Counted from the first letter of the stretch, positions 45,415-54,947 are shown. The stretch: DNA of 64,000 nucleotides from Eubacterium ventriosum (GCF_025150745.1 NZ_CP102282.1:2491501-2555500); one strand, 5' to 3'. Notes: generated from the sequence alone by a model not told the origin. Program-made: numbers and translations.

Positions 45415-45825
45415 CTATTCTCCCTTTGATTTCGTAGTTGTTTCCGTTTCTTTCTTGTCCTCTTCCGGACCGGCATTTATAATCTTAAAAATCTCCTCAT
45501 TGCTCTGAGATGTATTAAAAGAATATGTTCCTGCCTTTATTTTTCTTACTTCATAAAGATATGACTGAACCGTAAAAACTCTTGAACTTTTTATAACATT
45601 AAACTCCTCTAATGTTTTTCCAAAACTTTCTATTGAAGTTCCCTCATCAACAGTAAATGTCATATCTGTTCCCGGCTTTGGATCCACACCTTCATTGCTA
45701 AAAATCTGTGAGCCAAAACTATATGCCGTTGTGGCACAGACAATGGCAACAACTATCATTACAACATAAACCAATGTTTTTATTGAAAATTTTGCAAATC
45801 CCTGTGAGGTCTTTCTATTATCCAT
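45415..45825 (-). CDS. Short MltG/YceG-like membrane protein
   Basis: A 136-residue protein. One membrane helix (about 20-42, LVYVVMIVVAIVCATTAYSF) is followed outside by the first part of a YceG-like domain (GTSIESFGKTLEEFNVIKS, YLYEVRKIKAGTYSFN, SNEEIFKII), the LysM-like entry module of endolytic transglycosylase MltG. The catalytic region with its glutamate is absent. Normal MltG has 330-380 residues, but short forms are common in Lachnospiraceae. Synteny yrrL-yrrM-yrrO supports the ancestry. The short form may bind but not cut glycan. ATG 45825 has GGAG at 6 bases. Confidence 0.75.
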   Translation of the reverse strand: MDNRKTSQGFAKFSIKTLVYVVMIVVAIVCATTAYSFGSQIFSNEGVDPKPGTDMTFTVDEGTSIESFGKTLEEFNVIKSSRVFTVQSYLYEVRKIKAGTYSFNTSQSNEEIFKIINAGPEEDKKETETTTKSKGE

Positions 45826-45866
45826 GTAAATCTCCATTTCACTCACTTACAAAGCGATGTTCTTTA

Positions 45867-47528
45867 TTACTCAACTTCCATGATAATTGGTAAAATCATA
45901 GGATTTCTCTTCATTGTTTTCCAAATATATTCACCAAGGCTGTCTTTTACTACCATCTTAATCTTGCCCCAGTCAGCATTTCTTCTGCTTAAACATTCTT
46001 CCAATGCCTCAGTTACCACAACTTTTGCATTTTCGATTAAGTTCTCTGATTCCCTAACATAAACAAATCCTCTTGTTACAATGTCAGGTCCTGCCAATAT
46101 CTGATTTGTGTATTTTTCAAGTGTTAATACTACTATTATAATTCCGTTTTCAGCAAGGTTCTGTCTGTCACGTAAAACAATATTTCCTACGTCACCTACT
46201 CCAAGTCCGTCCACAAGAACTGAACCTGCAGGAACCTTTCCTACTACCTTGGCATCTTCTTTTCCAATACTTAACACATCACCTGATTCCATAAGAAAAA
46301 CATTCTTCTTAGGAATACCCATTGACTGTGCTAACTTTCCATGTTCCATTAAATGTCTGTATTCACCATGAACAGGTATAGAATACTTAGGTTTAATTAA
46401 TGAATACATTAACTTAATTTCTTCCTGACACGCATGTCCTGAAACGTGAGTTTCATTAAAAATAACATTTGCGCCCTTCATATAAAGTTCATTAATAACC
46501 TTTGATACAGCTTTCTCATTTCCCGGAATTGGTGTTGAACTAAATACAATTGTATCTCCCGGTTTAATCTGTACCTTTCTGTGAATTGATGCAGCCATTC
46601 TTGAAAGGGCTGCCATTGATTCACCCTGACTTCCTGTTGTAATAAGTACAAGCTGATCATCTGTATAATTCTTCATTTCTTCAATGCTAATTAATGTATT
46701 GTCAGGAATCTTAAGATAATCCATCTCTCTTGCAACAGAAATAATATTTACCATACTACGGCCTTCAACTATAACCTTTCTGTTATATTTGCAGGCTGTG
46801 TTAATAATCTGCTGTACTCTGTCCACATTAGATGCAAATGTGGCAATAATAATTCTGCTTTTAGTATTTTCTGAAAAAATATGGTCGAAAGTCTTTCCTA
46901 CCTTTCTTTCAGATGGTGTAAATCCCGGTCTTAATACGTTAGTACTGTCACACATTAAGGCCAAAACACCTTTCTTTCCTAATTCGCTAAATCTGCATAA
47001 GTTAATTGCATCACCAAAAACCGGTGTGTAGTCTACCTTAAAGTCACCTGTATGAACAATTACACCTACAGGTGTGTGGATTGCAAGTGCTGCTGCATCT
47101 GCAATACTATGGTTAGTTCTAATAAATTCAATTCTGAAGTCACCTAAATGTATGCTTTGTCCAAACTTAACAACCTTACGCTTTACAACACTTAAAAGGT
47201 CATGCTCTGAAAGCTTTCCTTCAATAATGCCCATTGTTAACTTTGTTGCATAAATAGGTACGTTAATCTCTTTTAAAACATATGGCAGAGCACCAATGTG
47301 GTCCTCGTGACCATGTGTTATAACGAACCCTTTAACCTTATCTTTATTTTCAAGTAAAAATGTAATATCAGGTATTACACAGTCAATTCCTAACATTTCA
47401 TCATCAGGAAATGACAAACCGCAGTCAACTACAATAATTCCGTTATTATACTCAAATGCAGTCATGTTCATTCCGATCTGTTCCAGTCCTCCCAATGGAA
47501 TAACCTTTATTCTTGAACTATCACTCAT
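45867..47528 (-). CDS. rnj: Ribonuclease J
   Basis: RNase J, 5'-3' exonuclease/endonuclease of the metallo-beta-lactamase/beta-CASP group, 553 residues. Metal ligands HGHEDHIGALPYV, HSIADAAAL and VHTGDFKVD; beta-CASP motifs (CDSTNV; TGSQGESMAAL; the HVSGHACQEEIKLM motif); C-terminal RNase J domain with VVLTLEKYTNQILAGPDIVTRGF. A single RNase J is expected to work in mRNA decay and rRNA maturation with RNase Y. ATG 47528 (MSDSSRIKV) has AGGAGG unusually far, 13 bases upstream; the longer frame begins inside that site. It may be the only RNase J gene in the genome. Confidence 0.95.
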   Translation of the reverse strand: MSDSSRIKVIPLGGLEQIGMNMTAFEYNNGIIVVDCGLSFPDDEMLGIDCVIPDITFLLENKDKVKGFVITHGHEDHIGALPYVLKEINVPIYATKLTMGIIEGKLSEHDLLSVVKRKVVKFGQSIHLGDFRIEFIRTNHSIADAAALAIHTPVGVIVHTGDFKVDYTPVFGDAINLCRFSELGKKGVLALMCDSTNVLRPGFTPSERKVGKTFDHIFSENTKSRIIIATFASNVDRVQQIINTACKYNRKVIVEGRSMVNIISVAREMDYLKIPDNTLISIEEMKNYTDDQLVLITTGSQGESMAALSRMAASIHRKVQIKPGDTIVFSSTPIPGNEKAVSKVINELYMKGANVIFNETHVSGHACQEEIKLMYSLIKPKYSIPVHGEYRHLMEHGKLAQSMGIPKKNVFLMESGDVLSIGKEDAKVVGKVPAGSVLVDGLGVGDVGNIVLRDRQNLAENGIIIVVLTLEKYTNQILAGPDIVTRGFVYVRESENLIENAKVVVTEALEECLSRRNADWGKIKMVVKDSLGEYIWKTMKRNPMILPIIMEVE

Positions 47529-47697
47529 ATTTTTTATTTTTCCTCCTAAATCTCTATTCACGTTCTTCTTTTCTTATACTCATAATACCTTGCTAACTAT
47601 AAAATCATCACAATTCTCTAAACACATAGTCATCCCCATATTTACAAACTATCACATTTTCTATGATTGAAACGATTTTACTTAATATTTTTCTATT

Positions 47698-47961
47698 TTA
47701 TCGCTCTATATCAATATCTTCAAGCAGTTCTGAAAAAATTCTTCCGATATAATCTAATTCAGAATCATCTTCTACCATCTCATATATTGCTTCTTCATCA
47801 TTTTCATCTGATACATCTTTTAAAATATGTGCAATTTCTTCCTCTTCATCCCCTTCCTCTGTTACAAGGATATAGTTAACGTTGTTAATTCTTGTTTCTT
47901 CAACAACGTACATTTCAACTTCATTACCTTCATCATCTGTTAAAACAATCTTTTCTTCCAT
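47698..47961 (-). CDS. DUF1292 family protein
   Basis: An 87-residue acidic protein of the DUF1292/UPF0473 (YrzB) family: MEEKIVLTDDEGNEVEMYVV, then YILVTEEGDEEEEIAHILKDV, ending with ELLEDIDIER. Function unknown. The neighbours ruvX and ireB make the standard yrzL-yrrK-yrzB set of Firmicutes, supporting this call. Gap to ruvX is 80 bp. Confidence 0.92.
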   Translation of the reverse strand: MEEKIVLTDDEGNEVEMYVVEETRINNVNYILVTEEGDEEEEIAHILKDVSDENDEEAIYEMVEDDSELDYIGRIFSELLEDIDIER

Positions 47962-48041
47962 TAAATAAATCTCTCCATATTCTTTAATCCTATTTACTAC
48001 ACAGTTCCTATCGTTATAATAATAGCTATATCTTTTTAATC

Positions 48042-48494
48042 TTATGTGTTCTTTTCAATCCTATTAATATAATCTTCCAAAATAATTGTGGCCGCAATCT
48101 GATCCACATACTTATACCTGTCCTGTTTCTTTATGCCTGCTTCATCCATAATCTCGTAGGCTTCCACAGTTGTAAGTCTTTCATCCTGAAAGACTATTTC
48201 AAGACCTGTTCTTCTCTCAAGCATTGCGCCAAACTCTTTGGTCTTTTTAACTCTTTCACCTTCCGTACCACTAAGCATGACAGGATAACCAAGTACAATC
48301 TTCTCTATATTGTATTGTTCTACTAACTGCTCTATTCTTGCTAATGTCTTTCGTAACTTGTTTGGAGAATCCCTTCTTATAATCTCAACTCCCTGAGCTG
48401 TATATCCTAAAGGATCCGTAACTGCAACTCCAACCGTCTTAGAGCCAAAATCAAGTCCTAAAATTCTCATTCCATTTTCCATTTTATTTTCCAT
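48042..48494 (-). CDS. ruvX: Holliday junction resolvase-like RuvX/YqgF
   Basis: A 150-residue RNase H-fold nuclease. RILGLDFGSKTVGVAVTDPLG (catalytic Asp), IEKIVLGYPVMLSGTEGER (second motif), FQDERLTTVEAYEIM and KYVDQIAATIILEDYI (third acidic site). YqgF takes part in rRNA 5'-end maturation and resolves junctions in some species. The beginning MENKMENGMRILG offers three possible starts, with no strong site, so residue 1 is uncertain. Located between ireB and DUF1292. Confidence 0.93.
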   Translation of the reverse strand: MENKMENGMRILGLDFGSKTVGVAVTDPLGYTAQGVEIIRRDSPNKLRKTLARIEQLVEQYNIEKIVLGYPVMLSGTEGERVKKTKEFGAMLERRTGLEIVFQDERLTTVEAYEIMDEAGIKKQDRYKYVDQIAATIILEDYINRIEKNT

Positions 48495-48686
48495 TTTGAT
48501 TTTTATACTGTGGTATATAAAAGCATCAAAAACTTATCAGCCGGGATATTCGTGATTTCAATAGGATTATTGCTTACAATGTTAGCTATAATACCATTCC
48601 AAAACCACATCTTAATTAATCGCTTTCCCATATTTCCGCCTGATAAGTTTAATTTTATGTTATTCTTATGCTGTTTTATACCACCT

Positions 48687-48947
48687 TTATTTCAACTTAT
48701 GGTTAATGTAATACTTTACTGTTTCTTCAATAAGTTCATCACGTTCCACTTTCATAATCAGGCTTCTTGCATTCTTATAGCTTGTTATGTAAGTTGGATC
48801 CCCTGACATAATATAACCAACAATCTGATTTACAGGATTATATCCTTTTTCAGCTAAGGCTTCATAAACCTTTTCGAGAATCTCCTCTACTCCTAATTTC
48901 TGTTCCTGTGGAACTCTGAAAAATTGTGTATTTCCTAAATCGCTCAT
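48687..48947 (-). CDS. ireB: IreB family regulatory phosphoprotein
   Basis: An 86-residue member of the IreB/UPF0297 (YrzL) family: TQFFRVPQEQKLGVEEILEK, YEALAEKGYNPVNQIVGYIM, SGDPTYITSYKNARSLIMKV. In Enterococcus IreB is phosphorylated by the kinase IreK and dampens its cephalosporin-resistance output. The threonines near the N-terminus of that protein correspond to Thr around 7 here. AAAGGACG precedes ATG 48947. First of the ireB-ruvX-DUF1292 set. Confidence 0.93.
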   Translation of the reverse strand: MSDLGNTQFFRVPQEQKLGVEEILEKVYEALAEKGYNPVNQIVGYIMSGDPTYITSYKNARSLIMKVERDELIEETVKYYINHKLK

Positions 48948-49010
48948 CTTATCACGTCCTTTTTCTACCTATCAAGTAGGCTTTCTTTATCACTAATTTT
49001 AATATAAAAC

Positions 49011-50324
49011 TTACATAGTGGCAAGCATTATTTCATTAGTTAAAAAATCTTTAACATTTACTTTTCGTATTTGTCCTTCAAGATTTTCCTTTTCGGGCAC
49101 TGCAATTTTAATATAATCAACTGTATGTCCAACCCAATATTCCTTGTTATCCAGTAGGATTTTTTCTTCAAACAATACTGTGGTATCTTGACCTATTTTA
49201 GCCTGTCTAAATTCTTTTGTAAGTTCTTCTCCTGTTTTGATTAAGTCTTCACTTCTTAATGTTTTTATTTTTTCATCTATCTGATTTGGCATTTTTGCTG
49301 CCACAGTGCCATCTCTCTTTGAATATTTAAAAACATGTAATTCTGCAAACTTAACCTTCTTTACAAACTCTCTTGAACTAATGTAGTCTTCCTCGGTTTC
49401 TCCCGGAAATCCCACAATAACATCTGTTGTAAAAGCAGGATTATCAATATACTTTCTAATTAACTGACACTTTTCATAGTATTCATCTGAAGTATAATGT
49501 CGATTCATGGCTTTTAATGTTTTGTCGCATCCGCTTTGAAGTGAAAAATGAAAATGCGGACAAATCTTTTTAACCTTGCCCAGTCTTTCCACAAAATCCT
49601 CTGTTACAACTTCCGGATCAAGGGAACCTAAACGGATTCTTTCAATTCCATTAACATTGTCTGCCATTTCTATAACATCTATTAACTTTTTGCCATTGTC
49701 ATCATAGCAGCTTAAGTTAATTCCTGTTAAAACTATTTCCTTAAAGCCTGAAGCTGAAAGTCTTTCAAGTTCAGCTTTTATGCTTTCCATTGTTCTGCTT
49801 CTTATTCTTCCCCTTGCATAAGGAATTATACAATATGAGCAGAAATTATTACATCCATCCTGAATTTTCAAGTGGGCTCTTGTATGCTCAGTTACTGTTG
49901 AAATTTCCAAATCTTCGTATTCATCTGTGTGGTTAATGTCAATTACATATTCTTCTTTAACCTGTTCTCCGGCTTCTTTTTCTGCATAATATTCATTAAG
50001 AATTTCCACAATGTCTTTTTTTCTGTTATTTCCTACAACTAAATCTATTGAAAGATCCTGCGCCACTTTTTCAGTTGCAGTCTGCACATAACAGCCTGTG
50101 GCCACTACTACTGCATTAGGATTTTGCTTCTTAGCCTTATGAAGCATCTGTCTTGATTTTCTGTCTGCCATATTTGTAACAGAGCATGTATTTATAATAT
50201 AAACGTCTGCCTGATCCTGGAATGATACAATTTCATAACCTGCTTTTTTAAGCAATTGAGTCATTGCTTCTGTCTCGTATGAATTTACTTTACATCCAAG
50301 ATTGTGAAGTGCAGCTTTTCTCAT
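49011..50324 (-). CDS. mtaB: tRNA t6A37 methylthiotransferase MtaB
   Basis: A 437-residue radical-SAM methylthiotransferase. N-terminal UPF0004 domain with three cluster cysteines (HNLGCKVNSYET; TCSVTNMADRKSRQ; VVVATGCYVQ), radical SAM CxxxCxxC in DGCNNFCSYCIIPYARGR, and a C-terminal TRAM domain (about 375-437). It converts t6A37 into ms2t6A37 in tRNA reading ANN codons. The HNLGCKVNSYE opening and length distinguish MtaB from MiaB. The gene stands alone upstream of ireB; AAGGAG precedes ATG 50324. Confidence 0.93.
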   Translation of the reverse strand: MRKAALHNLGCKVNSYETEAMTQLLKKAGYEIVSFQDQADVYIINTCSVTNMADRKSRQMLHKAKKQNPNAVVVATGCYVQTATEKVAQDLSIDLVVGNNRKKDIVEILNEYYAEKEAGEQVKEEYVIDINHTDEYEDLEISTVTEHTRAHLKIQDGCNNFCSYCIIPYARGRIRSRTMESIKAELERLSASGFKEIVLTGINLSCYDDNGKKLIDVIEMADNVNGIERIRLGSLDPEVVTEDFVERLGKVKKICPHFHFSLQSGCDKTLKAMNRHYTSDEYYEKCQLIRKYIDNPAFTTDVIVGFPGETEEDYISSREFVKKVKFAELHVFKYSKRDGTVAAKMPNQIDEKIKTLRSEDLIKTGEELTKEFRQAKIGQDTTVLFEEKILLDNKEYWVGHTVDYIKIAVPEKENLEGQIRKVNVKDFLTNEIMLATM

Positions 50325-50385
50325 ATTTTTTCTCCTTTATAAAAATTAACTGATTTTTGCAAATATTTTTGGGCATTTATACACA

Positions 50386-50413
50386 TTGACAAAGATTCAA
50401 TCCGTGTTATCAT
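50386..50413 (+). promoter_or_regulatory. Promoter of the HPr-like gene
   Basis: TTGACA (50386-50391), 16-bp spacer, TATCAT (50408-50413); start codon 34 bp downstream. Strong match to the housekeeping promoter. Confidence 0.8.
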
Positions 50414-50446
50414 TTTACATATAAAGATTAAGAGAGGTATTGATAT

Positions 50447-50677
50447 ATGAAAACAGTTACAATCAACTTAGGATCAATTGATAAGGTTAAATCTTTTGTC
50501 AATGACATTACAAAATTTGATAGCGATTTCGACTTAGTATCAGGTCGTTATGTTATTGATGCAAAATCAATTATGGGAATCTTCAGTCTTGATCTTTCAA
50601 AGCCTATTAATTTAAATATTCATGGTGATGAAGATAATGCTGAAATTATGGAAGTTATTAAGAAATACGAAGTATAA
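50447..50677 (+). CDS. HPr-like phosphocarrier domain protein lacking His15
   Basis: A 76-residue HPr-fold protein. The second half is plain HPr: SGRYVIDAKSIMGIFSLDLS keeps the regulatory-serine region. The first part reads INLGSIDKVKSFVNDI, with no GLHARPA and no histidine where His15 should be, so phosphotransfer from enzyme I is not expected. Such Clostridia HPr-like proteins are known and of unknown role; they may act through the Ser46-type site or bind another partner. It is monocistronic with its own promoter and terminator. GAGAGG precedes the start. Confidence 0.85.
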   Translation: MKTVTINLGSIDKVKSFVNDITKFDSDFDLVSGRYVIDAKSIMGIFSLDLSKPINLNIHGDEDNAEIMEVIKKYEV

Positions 50678-50723
50678 TTTCTTCTATTCCTAAATAAGTA
50701 TTTTTATTTATTTTGATTTTATT

Positions 50724-50757
50724 AGCAGGTTTACATTTAAGTAAACCTGCTTTTTTA
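50724..50757 (+). terminator. Terminator of the HPr-like gene
   Basis: AGCAGGTTTAC / GTAAACCTGCT, 11-bp stem, 6-base loop, then T6. Also could end the thiI operon in the other direction. Confidence 0.85.
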
Positions 50758-50808
50758 TTACAATATCAAATTTTTTAATATCATCTATGCTTACACAGTA
50801 ATGGATTT

Positions 50809-51987
50809 CTAACCAATCTCTATAACTTCTGCTGTATTTACAGCATCCTCAAACATTCTGTCGATTTCTTCTGCCAAATGTTTTTCTGAGTTTTTAATTA
50901 CATTAATGTTAGGTTTTGTTACAGGGTGCTTTGCAACAAATGTTGTACAACAGTCTTCGTATGGAAGAATTGATGTTTCATATGTTCCGATTTTTAATGA
51001 AATATCAACAATCTCCTGCTTATCAAAAGCAATAACCGGTCTGAATACAGGCATTGTACATACTTCGTTAGTTGCTGCAAGACTCTGCATTGTCTGGCTT
51101 GCAACCTGACCAATCGATTCGCCTGTAACAAGTCCCTGTGCCTTTTCCTTGTTTGCAAAATATTCTGCAATCTTCATCATATATCTTCTCATAATAATTG
51201 TTAATTCATCATGAGGGCACTTGTCATATATATACATCTGAATTTCTGTAAAGTTTACAACATAAAGTCTCATTGGACCTGAATATTTTGATACTAACTT
51301 AGCTAAATCCACAACTTTCTGTTTTGCTCTTTCTGATGTGTATGGTGGTGCGTGGAAGTAAACTGCATCAACCACAACGCCTCTCTTAGCTGTCATCCAG
51401 CCTGCTACAGGGCTGTCAATACCACCTGATAAAAGCAACATCGCCTTTCCTGCTGTTCCTACCGGCATACCACCTGGTCCCGGAATAATCTTTGAATAAA
51501 TATTAATGTGATTTCTGATTTCAACATTAATTTCAACATCAGGATTATGAACATCAACCTTTACACCTTCAAAAGCATCTAAGATTCTTCCACCTAATTC
51601 TGCGTTAATCTTCATTGAATCCATTGGATAATTCTTTCTTGCTCTTCTTGCCATAACCTTAAATGTAAAGTTTTTGTCAGGGTATGTTTCATCAATGTAT
51701 TTAATAACCTGTTCTGCCAAATCATCAAAACCATTGTCTTCAATCTGAACCATTGGACAGATTCCAACAATACCGAAAACGTGCTGTAATGCATCTACAG
51801 CTTCATCAAAATCATAATCACCTTCTGCTATTGCATAAATTCTTCCGTTTTCTTTTGTTACCTTAAAGTTTCCGTCAATCTTATCTAATGCTCTTTTGGC
51901 ATTATCTACCAAAGCATTTTCGAAAAGATATCTGTTTTTTCCTTTTACGCCAATTTCAGCGTATTTAATCAAAAATGATTTAAACAT
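50809..51987 (-). CDS. thiI: tRNA uracil 4-sulfurtransferase ThiI
   Basis: ThiI, making 4-thiouridine at position 8 of tRNA and delivering sulfur for thiamine. THUMP/ferredoxin-like domain (1-165: GNFKVTKENGRIYAIAEGD; RRARKNYPMDSMKINAELGGRIL) and PP-loop ATPase domain (AMLLLSGGIDSPVAGWMT). 392 residues, without a C-terminal rhodanese domain, as in Bacillus; the catalytic cysteines are within the PP-loop domain (EDCCTTFVAKHPVT). Located directly downstream of the cysteine desulfurase that would give it sulfur. GGAGGAGG lies just before ATG 51987. Confidence 0.95.
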   Translation of the reverse strand: MFKSFLIKYAEIGVKGKNRYLFENALVDNAKRALDKIDGNFKVTKENGRIYAIAEGDYDFDEAVDALQHVFGIVGICPMVQIEDNGFDDLAEQVIKYIDETYPDKNFTFKVMARRARKNYPMDSMKINAELGGRILDAFEGVKVDVHNPDVEINVEIRNHINIYSKIIPGPGGMPVGTAGKAMLLLSGGIDSPVAGWMTAKRGVVVDAVYFHAPPYTSERAKQKVVDLAKLVSKYSGPMRLYVVNFTEIQMYIYDKCPHDELTIIMRRYMMKIAEYFANKEKAQGLVTGESIGQVASQTMQSLAATNEVCTMPVFRPVIAFDKQEIVDISLKIGTYETSILPYEDCCTTFVAKHPVTKPNINVIKNSEKHLAEEIDRMFEDAVNTAEVIEIG

Positions 51988-52027
51988 CTTCCTCCTCCAA
52001 AATAAATTGTACTAATTTTTATGTTAT

Positions 52028-53182
52028 TTATCTACGCACATATTTTCTCAAAATAGGCAATAATTGCTTTATTTCTCCAACTGCATAGTCAACTTCTTCC
52101 TCTGTGTTAAATTCACAAAAACTAAATCTTACTGTTGATTCCAAAAGGTCTTTGTCAATTCCCATAGCCTTAAGTGTTGAGCTTACGGCAGGTCTGTTAG
52201 ATGAACATGCACTTCCTGCTGAAATATATATGCCCTTGTCCTCTAATGCATGAAGAAGTACTTCACTTCTGACCCCCTTAAAACTTGCACTTACAATATG
52301 AGGGGCTCCAAGATTACCTTTTCTGCTGTTTACAGTTACACCTTCTATTGCTTCAAGGCTGTCAATTAACTTGTCCTTTAAATTAGTCATAATTTCAACG
52401 TTATGCTCTAAGTTGTCATAACAATCCTTTGATGCCTGACCGATTCCTGCTATACCCGGCACGTTTTCTGTTCCGGATCTAAAGCCCATCTGCTGACCGC
52501 CACCAAAAATAATGGGGTTAATCTTTGTATTCTTTTTAATATAAATAAATCCGCTTCCCTTTGGTCCGTGAATCTTATGTCCACTAACTGTAAGAAGGTC
52601 TATATTGTCTCTTCTTGGTTTAATTTCCAACTTACCAAATGCCTGAATTGCATCTACATGATAAACCACAGAAGGATTTACTTTCTTAATATACTGACCG
52701 ATTTTTCCTACCGGCTCAATTGCTCCAACTTCATTATTTACATACATTGTTGAAACTAAGATAGTATCTTCTGTCATTTCTTTTTCCAATGCTTCCATCT
52801 GTACAACGCCATATCTGTCAACAGGCAAATAAATAACTTCAAAGCCCTGTTCTTCCAAATATTTCATTGTTGCAAGAACAGATGAATGTTCAACTGATGT
52901 TGTTATTATTCTGTTGCCTTTACGCTTATTGGCCATTGCTGTTCCAATAATAGCCATGTTATTTGACTCTGTTCCGCCTGATGTAAAGAAAATCTCTTTT
53001 GGATCAACTTTTAATATTTTTGCTATATTTTCCTGTGCTTCTTTAATATATTTTTCAGCCTTAACTCCAACCATATGCATAGCTGATGGATTTCCAAAAT
53101 CTTCTGTCATTGTTTTTACAACAATGTCTTTTACTGAATCTGTAACTATGGTTGTAGCTGAATTATCAAAATATGCTTCCAT
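52028..53182 (-). CDS. nifS: Cysteine desulfurase (NifS/IscS type)
   Basis: A 384-residue PLP enzyme taking sulfur from cysteine. YFDNSATT start, PLP-Lys in TVSGHKIHGPKGSGF, active-site cysteine in SAGSACSSNRPA near residue 325, and ending in QLLPILRKYV. The sequence SAGSACSS with a short C-terminal loop is that of dedicated desulfurases such as NifZ of Bacillus, which works with ThiI; the gene pair nifZ-thiI is retained here with 40 bp between. Iron-sulfur cluster work is not excluded. GAGG sits 5-7 bases from ATG 53182. Confidence 0.93.
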   Translation of the reverse strand: MEAYFDNSATTIVTDSVKDIVVKTMTEDFGNPSAMHMVGVKAEKYIKEAQENIAKILKVDPKEIFFTSGGTESNNMAIIGTAMANKRKGNRIITTSVEHSSVLATMKYLEEQGFEVIYLPVDRYGVVQMEALEKEMTEDTILVSTMYVNNEVGAIEPVGKIGQYIKKVNPSVVYHVDAIQAFGKLEIKPRRDNIDLLTVSGHKIHGPKGSGFIYIKKNTKINPIIFGGGQQMGFRSGTENVPGIAGIGQASKDCYDNLEHNVEIMTNLKDKLIDSLEAIEGVTVNSRKGNLGAPHIVSASFKGVRSEVLLHALEDKGIYISAGSACSSNRPAVSSTLKAMGIDKDLLESTVRFSFCEFNTEEEVDYAVGEIKQLLPILRKYVRR

Positions 53183-53236
53183 TTTAACCTCTATATTTAA
53201 CTATCAATTATTTACATAACTTTAATTATTTTTGTT

Positions 53237-53974
53237 TCACTCTTCTGTTTCAAACATTAAAACTGACATTAATGCCATTCCGGCTGTCTCTGTTCTTAAA
53301 ATTCTTTTGCCAAGAGTAATGTCATAAGCTCCGGTATTTATTGCCTGTTCTACTTCTTCCTCTGCAAAACCACCTTCAGGTCCAATAAATATTCCAACGG
53401 TCATGCCCGTCTTAATCTGACTTACAACCTGTCTTGTATGAGCCATATTTTCTGCATTTTCATATGGAATAAGTACCATATCCATAGCTTCTGCCATTTT
53501 AAGTGCCTCTTTGTATGTTACAGGCATTGAAACTTTTGGAATAATTCCTCTCTTAGACTGCTTAGCCGCACTTTCAGCAATTGAATTCCAACGTTTTGTT
53601 TTAGAAACAGCTTTCTTATTATCAAGCTTAACTATGCATCTCTTAGTGAATACAGGAACTATTTCGTATGCTCCAAGTTCAATCATCTTCTGGATAACCG
53701 TTTCCATTTTGTCCCCTTTAGGCAATGCCTGAAAAAGAGTAACCTTAATTGGAAGTTCCTTTGCCACTCCATTTACGTCTTCTATTTTTGCTCGCACCTG
53801 TTCATTTTCAAGTTCATCTATTGTACAAACATATTCCCTGTCTTCTCCGTCGCTTATAAGAATGGTTTCGCCCTTCTTCATTCTGAGAACGTTTTTTATA
53901 TGATTAACATCTGAACCTATAATTATAACTGCGTCTTCCTGTATCTGGTCTTTTTTAACAAAAAATCTATACAT
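53237..53974 (-). CDS. rsmE: 16S rRNA m3U1498 methyltransferase RsmE
   Basis: A 245-residue SPOUT methyltransferase. The N-terminal PUA-like domain (MYRFFVKKDQIQEDAVIIIG; VNHIKNVLRMKKGETILISD) is followed by the trefoil-knot part FIGPEGGFAEEEVEQAINTGAYDITLGKRILRTETAGM, the RsmE signature. It methylates N3 of U1498 in 16S rRNA. Same operon as prmA (16 bp gap), the two together acting on the ribosome. Confidence 0.95.
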   Translation of the reverse strand: MYRFFVKKDQIQEDAVIIIGSDVNHIKNVLRMKKGETILISDGEDREYVCTIDELENEQVRAKIEDVNGVAKELPIKVTLFQALPKGDKMETVIQKMIELGAYEIVPVFTKRCIVKLDNKKAVSKTKRWNSIAESAAKQSKRGIIPKVSMPVTYKEALKMAEAMDMVLIPYENAENMAHTRQVVSQIKTGMTVGIFIGPEGGFAEEEVEQAINTGAYDITLGKRILRTETAGMALMSVLMFETEE

Positions 53975-53990
53975 CTTATTTCACTCTTAC

Positions 53991-54947
53991 CTATTTCTTA
54001 ATTGCCATAATGGCACGCCAGTCACCCTGATTTACTACTTTTGAAAGCTGAAGATTACTATTATTATTAATTGCATCTTTAACCTCTTCCTCTTTCATAT
54101 AAATAATACCTGATGAAATAAATACTCCGCCTGGCTTTAAAAATCTATCCACAATACCTGCAATTGGAATAATTACATCTGCAAGAATATTTGCAACAAC
54201 AATATCGTACTGCTCTGCCTCAAACTCAGCCTGCATTTTTTCATCTTCCAAGACATTGCCTGCTTCAACTTTCACATTATCCATAGAAAGCTTATTTACC
54301 TTAAAATTATCATAAACAGCCTCAATTGCCGCAGGATCAATGTCGGTCATATCAACCTTTGAAGCATTTAACTTCTTTGCCACAATTGACAAAATACCAC
54401 TTCCGCAACCTAAATCAAGAACCTTGTCACCATCCTTGACATATTCCACAAGCTGCTTAATACAAAGCTGTGTTGTGTCATGCTTACCTGTTCCAAAAGC
54501 AGTGCCCGGATCAATTTCAATCATCTTCATACCCTTATGCTCTTCATCTACTTCTTCCCAAGTAGGCTTAATAAAAAACTCTCCAACAGTAAAAGACTTA
54601 AAATACTTCTTCCAATTGTTAACCCAGTCAACATCTTCAGTTGTACTTTTTTCAATACTGCCTTCGCCCACATTAATAAAGCTCTTAGCTTCCTTTAACT
54701 TCTCTCTTAACTGATCAAGAAGCTGCTCTGCATTATCATCTTCCTCTGTATAAAAACTAATATATGCAGTTCCGTCATCTTCAGGAAGATCGGCCAAATA
54801 ATCAATAAACTGCTTCTCCTTATCTTCCTGACTAATCTGCACATTATCTTCAACCTGAATACCACTAATTCCAAGTTCCATCAAAACACCACTGACAAAA
54901 TCCTCTGCCTGAGTAGTTGTCTTTAATTTATACTTATTCCACTTCAT
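53991..54947 (-). CDS. prmA: Ribosomal protein L11 methyltransferase PrmA
   Basis: A 318-residue SAM methyltransferase which methylates ribosomal protein L11. N-terminal substrate-recognition domain (1-60) and catalytic domain with DPGTAFGTGKHDTTQLCIKQL, VLDLGCGSGILSIVAKKLNA and VANILADVIIPIAGIVDRFLKPGG (NILA catalytic motif). First gene of prmA-rsmE-nifS-thiI. GGAG precedes ATG 54947. Promoter at 54986-55014. Confidence 0.95.
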   Translation of the reverse strand: MKWNKYKLKTTTQAEDFVSGVLMELGISGIQVEDNVQISQEDKEKQFIDYLADLPEDDGTAYISFYTEEDDNAEQLLDQLREKLKEAKSFINVGEGSIEKSTTEDVDWVNNWKKYFKSFTVGEFFIKPTWEEVDEEHKGMKMIEIDPGTAFGTGKHDTTQLCIKQLVEYVKDGDKVLDLGCGSGILSIVAKKLNASKVDMTDIDPAAIEAVYDNFKVNKLSMDNVKVEAGNVLEDEKMQAEFEAEQYDIVVANILADVIIPIAGIVDRFLKPGGVFISSGIIYMKEEEVKDAINNNSNLQLSKVVNQGDWRAIMAIKK

